A stretch of 5,407 bases of DNA from Opitutales bacterium (GTDB taxonomy: Bacteria; Verrucomicrobiota; Verrucomicrobiae; Opitutales; CAG-312): the NCBI GenBank assembly GCA_017623955.1, contig JAGAOA010000024.1, positions 1 through 5,407 of the forward strand, read 5' to 3'. The translations under genes and the position numbers were made by a program. Positions 1 to 5,407 of this stretch are shown piece after piece. The notes under the pieces are model-generated. The model did not search any database. It was not told the origin of the DNA and saw only the letters and a program-made list of their open reading frames with translations. Position 1 is the stretch's first letter. Every line of letters starts with the position of its first letter.

Positions 1-57
1 AGTTGGTGGAGCTGTGCTACGCACTGCCCACCCGAACAAACGCTCCATAAGCTGTGA
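1..57. other. GC-richer non-coding edge with a possible imperfect hairpin
   Basis: This stretch is visibly richer in G and C than the rest of the window. Bases 5-17 can fold onto 21-32: GGTGG with CCACC, GC with GC, and GTGC with GCAC, with one bulged A and one mismatch around loop TAC. No frame through it carries a recognisable protein. It may be part of a dispersed repeat together with the adjoining palindrome, or the edge of a neighbouring gene beyond the window. Confidence 0.35.
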
Positions 58-146
58 GGTGCCTCGATTGCGTATTTATATAAAAAAGAGCTTTTCTTAG
101 AAAAGCTCTTTGTGTTTATATAAATATTTTTCGCAATCGAGGCACC
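58..146. repeat. Large nested palindrome enclosing the leuA terminator
   Basis: Three perfect stems stack on each other. The outer one is 58-72 with 132-146 (15 bp, GC-richer, GGTGCCTCGATTGCG and its complement). The middle one is 73-84 with 115-126 (12 bp, all A/T). The inner one is 85-96 with 100-111 (12 bp, the terminator). Only two bulges occur, both on the same side: 112-114 and 127-131. In total 39 base pairs form around a 3-nt loop. The outer arms are not needed for termination, because RNA polymerase would release near 82 before the distal arm is transcribed. They suggest a repeat or miniature mobile element that carries the terminator, or a separate DNA- or RNA-level role. No direct target duplication flanks the arms. 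Confidence 0.75.
82..111 (-). terminator. Rho-independent terminator after leuA
   Basis: A perfect 12-bp stem (85-96 with 100-111) closes a 3-nt loop. On the minus strand it is followed by six T (87-82, three of them in the stem) and then further A/T. It lies about 50 nt past the leuA stop and is in the right orientation to end the leuA transcript. On the plus strand the trailing T-run is interrupted by G, so it would be a poor terminator in that direction. Confidence 0.85.
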
Positions 147-159
147 GCCCTCGCACGTT

Positions 160-1833
160 TTAAATACGGTTGACTGCACAAACAAGAGCATCTAACGCGG
201 CATGCTCAATATTTGAGTGCATTCCGACACCCCAAACTTTACGTTTGTCTATTTGCGATTCCAAACAAATGTATGCCGCTGAATTTGTGGCTGAACCAGA
301 ACCTATGGCGTGAGAACAATAATCAATAAGTCTAAAGTTTTTCAATCCTTTAGATTCTAATGCATTTACAAACGCATTTACTGGACCATTTCCCACTGCA
401 GAAATTTCGATTTTTTCACCATTGTTCAAAAGTTCTGCATAGATTTTTACTTCGTGAGAATCTGAATCACCATAGCGTTCATCCTTATAGGACAACAACT
501 TCAAGGGTTGTGTTTTTTCGACAAACTCTTGTTTGAAAATATCGTATATTTCATCTGGAGAAAGTTCTTTACCAAGTTTATCAGCCTCAGAATTGACAAA
601 ATCGCCTACTTGTTGGTGCATAGACTTTGGTAGCTCGAGATGGAATTTATCTGACAAAATATATGCAACACCACCTTTCCCACTCTGCGAATTGATCCGA
701 ATAATAGCCTCGTACGAACATACAATATCTGTTGGATCAATGAGCAGATAAGGAACTTCCCAAGAACTTATATTTTTGCGACGACGCAAATCCATACCTT
801 TTTTGATAGCGTCCTGATGTGAGCCACTAAAAGCAGTAAAGACTAAGTCTCCAGCGTATGGATGGCGTGGAGGAACCTGCATACGTGTACATTCTTCGTA
901 TATGCGTTTCACTTCTGGAAGATTAGAAAAATCTAATCCAGATTCAATACCTTCAGCGTGCATATTTAAAGCAACTGTAACGATATCGAGGTTCCCTGTG
1001 CGTTCTCCATTGCCAAATAGTGTACCTTCTACGCGGTCTGCACCAGCTGTCAAGGCAAGTTCAGTTGCTGCAACACCTGTACCACGGTCATTATGTGCGT
1101 GCAAACTGATTTCAACACAATCTCTATCAGATATGTGAGTACTCATCCATTCAATTTGGTCGGCATAAATATTTGGAGGATTATACTGTACTGTTTCGGG
1201 CAAGTTTATGATTATTTTATTATCTGGAGTAGGTTTCCAGATAGCCTTAACTTCTTCACAGATTTCCAAAGCAAAATCTAGTTCTGTATCGCTAAAACTC
1301 TCTGGCGAATACTCTAAGCGAATGTGAGTCCCGCTTGCTTCGGCTTCGTCAGCCATTGCACGCACCAATTTAGCACCTTGTCGGGCAATTTCAATAATTT
1401 CTTCGCGAGACATATTAAAGGTAACCTTACGTTGAAGAGCAGATGTACTATTGTACAAGTGAACAATAGCACTCTTACATCCCTTTAGTGCCTCAAATGT
1501 TTTCTTTATTAGATGCTCACGGGCTTGCGTTAAGACCTGAACTGTAACCCCTTCGGGAATCAAATTCTCATCAATAAGTTTACGCAAAAACTTAAACTCT
1601 GTATCACTAGCAGCGGGAAAACCCACTTCTATTTCTTTAAAGCCGATGTTCAACAAAGTATTATACAACTTCATTTTTTCATCAACATTCATCGGAATAG
1701 CCAAAGCTTGATTGCCATCACGCAAATCCACACTGCACCAAATTGGTGCACGCTCTATATGTTTATCTGGCCACTGGCGGTTTTCGATTTTGAAATTGAA
1801 ACGTCTTGTATATTTGCCTGAAAAATCTTTCAT
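160..1833 (-). CDS. leuA: 2-isopropylmalate synthase, long form with leucine regulatory domain
   Basis: It condenses acetyl-CoA with 2-oxoisovalerate to give 2-isopropylmalate, the committed step of leucine synthesis, in the cytoplasm. The 557-residue product matches the type-2 (yeast/actinobacterial-like) LeuA family rather than the ~510-residue form. The catalytic TIM barrel (about 30-310) shows DLRDGNQAL (36-44, catalytic Arg and metal-binding Asp), HAHND with the metal-binding histidines 245 and 247, and GNGERTGN (274-281). A linker follows with FSGSHQDAIKKG (335-346) and RINSQSGKGG (379-388). Residues from about 455 form the C-terminal allosteric domain, with GNGPVNAF (481-488) and GSGSATNSAAY (511-521), which binds leucine for feedback inhibition. 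Homocitrate or citramalate synthase is less likely given the family signature and the leucine attenuator. No leuB, leuC or leuD adjoins it in the window. A terminator follows the stop. Confidence 0.96.
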   Translation of the reverse strand: MKDFSGKYTRRFNFKIENRQWPDKHIERAPIWCSVDLRDGNQALAIPMNVDEKMKLYNTLLNIGFKEIEVGFPAASDTEFKFLRKLIDENLIPEGVTVQVLTQAREHLIKKTFEALKGCKSAIVHLYNSTSALQRKVTFNMSREEIIEIARQGAKLVRAMADEAEASGTHIRLEYSPESFSDTELDFALEICEEVKAIWKPTPDNKIIINLPETVQYNPPNIYADQIEWMSTHISDRDCVEISLHAHNDRGTGVAATELALTAGADRVEGTLFGNGERTGNLDIVTVALNMHAEGIESGLDFSNLPEVKRIYEECTRMQVPPRHPYAGDLVFTAFSGSHQDAIKKGMDLRRRKNISSWEVPYLLIDPTDIVCSYEAIIRINSQSGKGGVAYILSDKFHLELPKSMHQQVGDFVNSEADKLGKELSPDEIYDIFKQEFVEKTQPLKLLSYKDERYGDSDSHEVKIYAELLNNGEKIEISAVGNGPVNAFVNALESKGLKNFRLIDYCSHAIGSGSATNSAAYICLESQIDKRKVWGVGMHSNIEHAALDALVCAVNRI

Positions 1834-1840
1834 AAAAAAT

Positions 1841-1847
1841 CCTTTTG
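1841..1847 (-). promoter_or_regulatory. leuA ribosome binding site
   Basis: The minus strand reads CAAAAGG, then seven bases (ATTTTTT), then the leuA ATG at 1831-1833. Purine content and spacing suit a Shine-Dalgarno site. It supports the chosen leuA start and lies downstream of the attenuator terminator, so it is transcribed only after antitermination. Confidence 0.75.
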
Positions 1848-1851
1848 TAAT

Positions 1852-1888
1852 AAAAAAGCACGATTGCCTAAAAAGTGAAATCGTGCTT
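1852..1888 (-). terminator. Rho-independent terminator of the leuA attenuator
   Basis: On the minus strand AAGCACGATT (1888-1879) pairs perfectly with AATCGTGCTT (1865-1856), a 10-bp stem with a 13-nt loop. It is followed by a run of six T (1857-1852, two of them within the stem). The T-run ends only 4 nt before the leuA Shine-Dalgarno region. A terminator placed so close in front of an intact gene makes sense only if it is conditional. It would also end the arg transcript when leucine is abundant. Confidence 0.85.
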
Positions 1889-1982
1889 GAAATTTAATTT
1901 ATAAATATATCTTTAGCAGATTTCACAACTTACCTTGCCGAATTCAAGACGAAGTCGGATTAGCAAAAGTGATAATGCTAAA
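1852..1982 (-). promoter_or_regulatory. Leucine-responsive transcription attenuator upstream of leuA
   Basis: Four RNA segments can be read on the minus strand. Segment 1 (1982-1969, in leader codons 4-9) can pair with segment 2 (1926-1913): UUUAGCA with UGCUAAA, and UCAC with GUGA. Segment 2 (1926-1915) can instead pair with segment 3 (1887-1875): GUGAAAUC with GAUUUCAC plus UGCU with AGCA, 12 bp with one bulged C. Segment 3 overlaps the 5' arm of the terminator (1888-1879 pairing with 1865-1856). Pairing 2:3 therefore excludes the terminator, and 1:2 permits it. A ribosome stalled on Leu codons 9-16 would cover segment 1 and leave 2 free, so leuA would be expressed. A ribosome reaching the stop codon would cover segment 2, so the terminator would form. 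All pairings were read by eye; the mechanism is inferred from the classical enterobacterial model. Confidence 0.8.
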
Positions 1983-1993
1983 AATTTTTTCAT
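1913..1993 (-). CDS. leuL: Leucine-rich leader peptide of the leuA attenuator
   Basis: This 26-codon frame runs from ATG (1991-1993) to TAA (1913-1915). Seven of its 26 residues are leucine: codons 5, 7, 9, 10, 11, 14 and 16, with the dense stretch LALSLLLIRLRL. Five different Leu codon types are spread over the stretch (TTA twice, CTT three times, TTG and CTA once each), so several Leu-tRNAs would be sensed. The peptide ends in the region that forms the 5' arm of the antiterminator, which is where an attenuation leader should end. Its start is 8 nt after the argG stop. Only a weak A-rich AAAAAGA tract precedes the ATG, so initiation may depend on ribosomes finishing argG. By position and composition it corresponds functionally to LeuL of enterobacteria. 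Sequence homology is not claimed, and the symbol is assigned by role. The MKK-plus-hydrophobic start resembles a signal peptide, but the length and context argue against export. Confidence 0.8.
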   Translation of the reverse strand: MKKFLALSLLLIRLRLEFGKVSCEIC

Positions 1994-2001
1994 TCTTTTT
2001 A

Positions 2002-3261
2002 TTATTCGCGTACTAGTTTAGTTTTTGTTGCGAAAATATCTTCACTTACACCTTGCTTGCGAGCACGTTGACGCAAACGCAATGCTTGCAACTTGATAAA
2101 ACCTGTTGCATCATTTTGATTATATTCGCTCTTTACGCCTTCCATACTTGCGATATTTTCATCATACAAGCTCAATGGACTCTTTCTACCAACACAAGTA
2201 ATATTACCTTTGTAGAGCTTTAGACGTACTGTACCTGTTACACATTCTTGGCTCTTGTCGATGAGTGCCTGTAACGCTTCACGTTCTGGTGCATACCAGA
2301 AACCATTGTAAATAAGTTCTGCATATTTTGGAATGAGAGAATCACGCAAATGCATAACTTCTCTATCCATTGTAATAGTTTCTACATTGCGGTGTGCAAA
2401 CTCGAGAATTGTTCCACCTGGTGTTTCATAAACACCACGACTTTTCATACCAACAAAACGATTTTCAACAATGTCAACTCTACCTATGCCATTATCTCCA
2501 CCAATTTTATTCAAAGTTACGAGAATATCTGAAGGCTTCATTCTCTTGCCATCGATAGCAACACAATCTCCCTTTTCGAAATCTAATTCAATATAGACTG
2601 GCTTATCTGGAGCATCTTCAGGTGCAACGGTTGTCTTGAACATATCCTTATTTTCTGGAACTGTTGGATCAAACCATGGATCTTCCAAAATGCCAGCTTC
2701 GTATGAAATATGCAGCATATTTCTATCCATTGAATATGGCTTAGATGCCGATGCTTGAACATTGATATTATGTTGACGACAATATTCAATCATTTCACTT
2801 CTGCCTGGGAATGCTTCGCGAAATTCATCCATTCTCCAAGGCGAGATAATTTGCAAATCTGGAGCAAGTGCTGCATACGCAATTTCAAATCGGCACTGGT
2901 CGTTACCTTTACCTGTTGCACCATGAGCAACCGCATCAGCCTTTTCAGCACGAGCTATTTCCACATGAGCTTTTGAAATCAAAGGACGTGCAATTGAAGT
3001 TCCCAAGAAATATTGACCTTCGTAAATCGCATTTGCTCTAATCATAGGATAGATGAAATCTGAAACAAATTCATCTTTTAAATCGACTGTATAGTGAGCC
3101 GACGCTCCAGTAGCTTTTGCTTTTTCAGCCAAGCCTGAAAGCTCCTCGCCTTGACCTACATCAGCAGCGAATGTGATAACTTCCGCATTAAAGCGGTCTT
3201 TTATCCACTTTACTAACACTGAGGTATCTAGACCTCCAGAATATGCTAAAACAATTTTCAT
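2002..3261 (-). CDS. argG: Argininosuccinate synthase
   Basis: It joins citrulline and aspartate at the expense of ATP to give argininosuccinate, the penultimate step of arginine synthesis, in the cytoplasm. The 419-residue product is slightly longer than the common ~400-residue bacterial form because of a C-terminal tail. The N-terminal nucleotide-binding PP-loop AYSGGLDTS is at residues 6-14. Other family motifs are [14 protein letters not shown] (84-97), HGATGKGND (113-121), a [10 protein letters not shown] segment (179-188) and YETPGG (278-283). All expected substrate-binding segments appear intact, and the sequence belongs to the long-known type-1 family rather than the diverged E. coli type. 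The start is fixed by a strong Shine-Dalgarno six bases upstream. The stop lies 8 nt before the start of the leucine leader peptide, which links this gene physically to the leuA attenuator. No argH follows; argininosuccinate lyase must be encoded elsewhere. Confidence 0.97.
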   Translation of the reverse strand: MKIVLAYSGGLDTSVLVKWIKDRFNAEVITFAADVGQGEELSGLAEKAKATGASAHYTVDLKDEFVSDFIYPMIRANAIYEGQYFLGTSIARPLISKAHVEIARAEKADAVAHGATGKGNDQCRFEIAYAALAPDLQIISPWRMDEFREAFPGRSEMIEYCRQHNINVQASASKPYSMDRNMLHISYEAGILEDPWFDPTVPENKDMFKTTVAPEDAPDKPVYIELDFEKGDCVAIDGKRMKPSDILVTLNKIGGDNGIGRVDIVENRFVGMKSRGVYETPGGTILEFAHRNVETITMDREVMHLRDSLIPKYAELIYNGFWYAPEREALQALIDKSQECVTGTVRLKLYKGNITCVGRKSPLSLYDENIASMEGVKSEYNQNDATGFIKLQALRLRQRARKQGVSEDIFATKTKLVRE

Positions 3262-3334
3262 TATTTACTCCTTTAAGAAATTATTGCCTAAAAGGCTAAT
3301 ACTTTTTTGATAATTGTAAAGTTTTTTTGATGTT
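3262..3334 (-). promoter_or_regulatory. argF-argG intergenic spacer with strong argG ribosome binding site
   Basis: In the 73-nt gap, the minus strand carries TTAAAGGAG (3268-3276) six bases before the argG ATG. This is the best Shine-Dalgarno in the window and settles the argG start. Just upstream, 3282-3289 can pair with 3293-3301 (8 bp, one bulged base at 3297, 3-nt loop). This weak stem has no T-run after it, so it is not a terminator. I found no convincing -35/-10 pair and no recognisable arginine operator. The gap is consistent with argG being read from the argD-argF transcript. Confidence 0.6.
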
Positions 3335-4294
3335 TTATTTACCTGCAAGCTCTCGATTCTTACCAACTAGATAACTTACGATTGCCTTTTGGACGTGCAA
3401 ACGATTCTCTGCTTGATCAAATATTACGCTGTGTTTGCCGTCAAGAACTTCTTGCGAAACTTCTTCGCCTGCGTGAGCTGGCAAACAGTGCATAAATAGT
3501 GAATTCTTATTTGCTACCTTAAAGAGCGTATCGTTTACCTGATATGGCGACATTGTCTTTATACGTTCAGCTTTTTCATCTTCTTTTCCCATACTTACCC
3601 AAACATCAGTATAGAGAACATCTGCCTTGCGTGCTGCCTCTATTGGGTCGGATGTAAAAGACCATGTAGGTGCAAGTTTTGCATCTTTAAACAACTTATT
3701 CAAGACTGGTTCAGGCTTAAACTCTTCTGGACCACAAAGTACTACTTCTACATCAAACATAGCACCAGCCAACGCCAAAGAATAAGCCATATTACAAGCA
3801 GTATCGCCAAAGAACACAAACTTCTTACCCTTGATAGATTCTGATGTAGGTTTACCATCGCTAAAAAATTCGGTCATAGTAAACATATCTGTGTAACTCT
3901 GGCACGGATGCAATAAATCTGTAAGAGCATTGATTACTGGCAAGCCAGAATACTTTGCAAATTTCTCAACAATTTCCTGTTCAAATGTTCTTATCACTAA
4001 ACCATGCAAGAAACGACCCATTATTCTAGCAGTGTCTTCTATTGTTTCACCACGCGATATTTGTAGATCGTTTGAACTCATAACCATTGGATGAGCTCCA
4101 AGCTCATACAGTCCAGCTTCAAACGACAATCTTGTACGAGTACTTTTCTTGAAGAACAACACACCCCAACTCTCCGACTTCAACACGTCTATAATACCAG
4201 ATGAACGTGTTGCCTTATAGCGAGCTGCCAAATCAAAAACTTCCCTAGCTTCTGATGGTGAAAAATCTGTATCTTTTAAGAATGAACGAACCAT
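3335..4294 (-). CDS. argF: Ornithine carbamoyltransferase
   Basis: It transfers a carbamoyl group from carbamoyl phosphate to ornithine, giving citrulline, in the cytoplasm; the family is normally a trimer. The 319-residue product has full family length. Visible motifs are STRTR (51-55, carbamoyl-phosphate binding), HPCQ (129-132), DVWVSMG (230-236, the SMG loop that binds ornithine), HCLPAH (269-274, active-site Cys) and ENRLHVQ near the C-terminus. The SMG and HCLP motifs distinguish it from aspartate carbamoyltransferase and fit the standard ornithine enzyme. HCLPAH is followed by Ala where Arg is common, a minor variation. The ATG lies 6 nt after the argD stop. No strong Shine-Dalgarno is visible: the best candidate is a GAAAGA tract inside the end of argD, too far upstream to be convincing. 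Translational coupling to argD is therefore likely. An anabolic role is inferred from the argD and argG neighbours. Confidence 0.96.
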   Translation of the reverse strand: MVRSFLKDTDFSPSEAREVFDLAARYKATRSSGIIDVLKSESWGVLFFKKSTRTRLSFEAGLYELGAHPMVMSSNDLQISRGETIEDTARIMGRFLHGLVIRTFEQEIVEKFAKYSGLPVINALTDLLHPCQSYTDMFTMTEFFSDGKPTSESIKGKKFVFFGDTACNMAYSLALAGAMFDVEVVLCGPEEFKPEPVLNKLFKDAKLAPTWSFTSDPIEAARKADVLYTDVWVSMGKEDEKAERIKTMSPYQVNDTLFKVANKNSLFMHCLPAHAGEEVSQEVLDGKHSVIFDQAENRLHVQKAIVSYLVGKNRELAGK

Positions 4295-4300
4295 TTTTAT

Positions 4301-5407
4301 TTAGAGTCTTTCTATTGTTTTTTCAAAAATTTTCAAAGCTTTATCAACTTCAGCCGAACTAGCAGACAGTGGCGGTAAAAATCTCAAACCATTCGCTCCT
4401 GATGGAATCAAAAGTAAACCGTTATCACGAAGATTTCTACAAACAGCTACATTTACATAATTATCGGTAAAAATAACTGCACGCATAAGCCCTACCCCTC
4501 TTTCAAGCACAAGCTGTTGTGGATATTTTTTTACAATCAATTTCAATCCCTTAGACAACTTTTCGCCAAGCTTTGTTGCATTATCAGCTAATTTTTTAGA
4601 ATCAATTTCCTTAAGCGTTGCTAATGCAGCGGCACATGCCAAAGGATTTCCACCAAATGTTGTTCCATGAGTACCTGGCGTAAACAAATCTTGATACTTC
4701 TTACTAAGCCAAATAGCACCGATAGGGAAACCACCAGCCAGCCCTTTTGCCATAGACACACCATCAGGCTTTACCCCATATTTTTGACAAGCCAAAAATT
4801 TTCCAGAACGTGCAACACCGCACTGAACTTCATCAAAAAGCAACATTGCATTGTATTTATCGCACAACTTGCGCAAGCCTTTCAAGAATTCCTTTGTTGC
4901 TGGAGTTACTCCACTCTCGCCTTGAACTGGCTCAACTAAGACAGCTGCAACATCATCACCCATTTGTTTTTCAAAACTCGTTAAGTCGTTAAAATCTGCA
5001 TACGAGAAACCACTCAACAATGGAGCAAAACCATGCTGAATTTTATATTGAGCTGTTGCGGCAACTGCCCCAAGCGTTCTACCATGAAAACAATTTACGG
5101 CAGTTATTATTCGTGTTTTTTTACCCTCTTCACCTGTGATATTCAATCCATGCAAACGAGCCGCTTTTATAAGTGCTTCATTAGCTTCTGTACCACTATT
5201 ACACATCAAAACTTTCCCTGTGCCAATACGTTTGACTAATTCTTCGCACAAGTCGGCATTAGGTTTTGTCAAATACAAATTTGAACAATGAGCTATTGCA
5301 GATGCTTGTTCGGCAACTGCTTTTATCCATCTAGGATTAGAATGACCTAAACTTGTAACAGCTATACCTGCACCAAAGTCTAGATATTTTTTGCCGTTTT
5401 CATCAAA
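4301..5407 (-). CDS. argD: Acetylornithine aminotransferase, 5' end cut off by the window edge
   Basis: This is a class-III PLP-dependent aminotransferase that converts N-acetylglutamate semialdehyde and glutamate to N-acetylornithine and 2-oxoglutarate in cytoplasmic arginine synthesis. The frame is open to position 5407, so 368 residues are visible and roughly 25-30 N-terminal residues are probably missing compared with the usual ~395-400. The visible N-terminus reads through DENGKKYLDFGAGIAVTSLGH, typical of the family. Further motifs, in visible-residue numbering, are NSGTEAN (about 70-76, phosphate binding), VEPVQGESGV (158-167), FDEVQCG (191-197, Asp contacting the PLP ring nitrogen), SMAKG with the Schiff-base lysine near 221, and HGTTFGGNPLAC (247-258). 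A TTG at 5276-5278 is internal and not the start. The stop lies 6 nt before argF. Members of this family can also act on succinyl-diaminopimelate or ornithine, but the arg neighbours favour ArgD. Confidence 0.95.
   Translation of the reverse strand, partial: FDENGKKYLDFGAGIAVTSLGHSNPRWIKAVAEQASAIAHCSNLYLTKPNADLCEELVKRIGTGKVLMCNSGTEANEALIKAARLHGLNITGEEGKKTRIITAVNCFHGRTLGAVAATAQYKIQHGFAPLLSGFSYADFNDLTSFEKQMGDDVAAVLVEPVQGESGVTPATKEFLKGLRKLCDKYNAMLLFDEVQCGVARSGKFLACQKYGVKPDGVSMAKGLAGGFPIGAIWLSKKYQDLFTPGTHGTTFGGNPLACAAALATLKEIDSKKLADNATKLGEKLSKGLKLIVKKYPQQLVLERGVGLMRAVIFTDNYVNVAVCRNLRDNGLLLIPSGANGLRFLPPLSASSAEVDKALKIFEKTIERL

Noticed and set aside
1..48. Minus-strand 16-codon open stretch starting MERLFGWAV and running off the left edge
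   Set aside because: It has no Shine-Dalgarno, no recognised family, and lies in a GC-rich structured region just past a terminator; a chance frame in a repeat is likelier.
2..100. Plus-strand open frame entering from the left edge and ending at TAG 98-100
   Set aside because: Its end runs through the terminator palindrome and the peptide matches no family I know; it could be the tail of a convergent gene but nothing supports it.
1913..1993. Secreted or membrane micropeptide because of the MKK plus hydrophobic start
   Set aside because: The hydrophobic stretch is short and broken by arginines, and its placement before the leuA terminator fits a control peptide.
1834..2001. T-box or leucine riboswitch as the leader mechanism
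   Set aside because: No T-box consensus (AGGGUGGNACCGCG-like) or specifier-loop architecture is seen; the Leu-codon-rich frame with overlapping stems explains the region better.
1863..3293. Shared 11-mer ATTGCCTAAAA at 1863-1873 and 3283-3293, each upstream of a ribosome binding site
   Set aside because: A few shared 11-mers are expected by chance in an AT-rich window of this size, and the surrounding bases do not match.
3262..3334. Internal promoter for argG using TTTACA and TATTAG
   Set aside because: The spacing is about 13 nt, too short for a standard promoter, and no better pair was found.
533..5239. Plus-strand frames of 60-90 codons within argD, argF, argG and leuA, and a minus-strand frame at 2583-2789
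   Set aside because: All overlap strongly supported genes in other frames and show no family features; they are shadows.
5276..5278. TTG as the start codon of argD
   Set aside because: The frame continues upstream with clear aminotransferase N-terminal sequence to the window edge, so this codon is internal.

Overview
The window is an AT-rich stretch of bacterial chromosome in which every gene I can support lies on the minus strand. In transcription order, from the right edge to the left, these are argD (its start lies beyond the right edge), argF, argG, a short leucine-rich leader peptide, and leuA. The first three encode consecutive late steps of arginine biosynthesis, and leuA encodes the committed step of leucine biosynthesis. 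Shine-Dalgarno sites and simple hairpin/T-run terminators are of ordinary bacterial type. The lineage cannot be fixed from this window. The ArgG sequence style loosely suggests an uncultured Gram-negative, perhaps of the Planctomycetes-Verrucomicrobia-Lentisphaerae group, but that is only an impression.

Right to middle: argD stops 6 nt before argF starts, so the two are almost certainly co-transcribed and probably translationally coupled. A 73-nt gap with a strong ribosome binding site separates argF from argG. No argH, argB, argC or argJ is visible; they would lie upstream or elsewhere.

Middle: the 168 nt between argG and leuA is the most interesting part. It holds an unlisted 26-codon reading frame (1913-1993, minus) with seven leucine codons, followed by a Rho-independent terminator that ends just before the leuA ribosome binding site. 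Three overlapping, mutually exclusive pairings can be drawn (1:2 protector, 2:3 antiterminator, 3:4 terminator). This is the architecture of a classical translation-dependent transcription attenuator. When charged Leu-tRNA is scarce, the ribosome would stall in the leader and leuA would be transcribed. When leucine is plentiful, transcription would stop before leuA. The leader starts only 8 nt after the argG stop and no separate promoter is evident, so the attenuator may sit inside an arg-leu transcription unit.

Left: leuA encodes a complete long-form 2-isopropylmalate synthase that keeps its C-terminal leucine-binding regulatory domain, so the leucine pathway appears controlled at both transcription and enzyme level. 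After leuA comes a Rho-independent terminator embedded in a much larger nested palindrome (58-146). The last 57 bases at the left edge are GC-richer and potentially structured, without a supportable gene.
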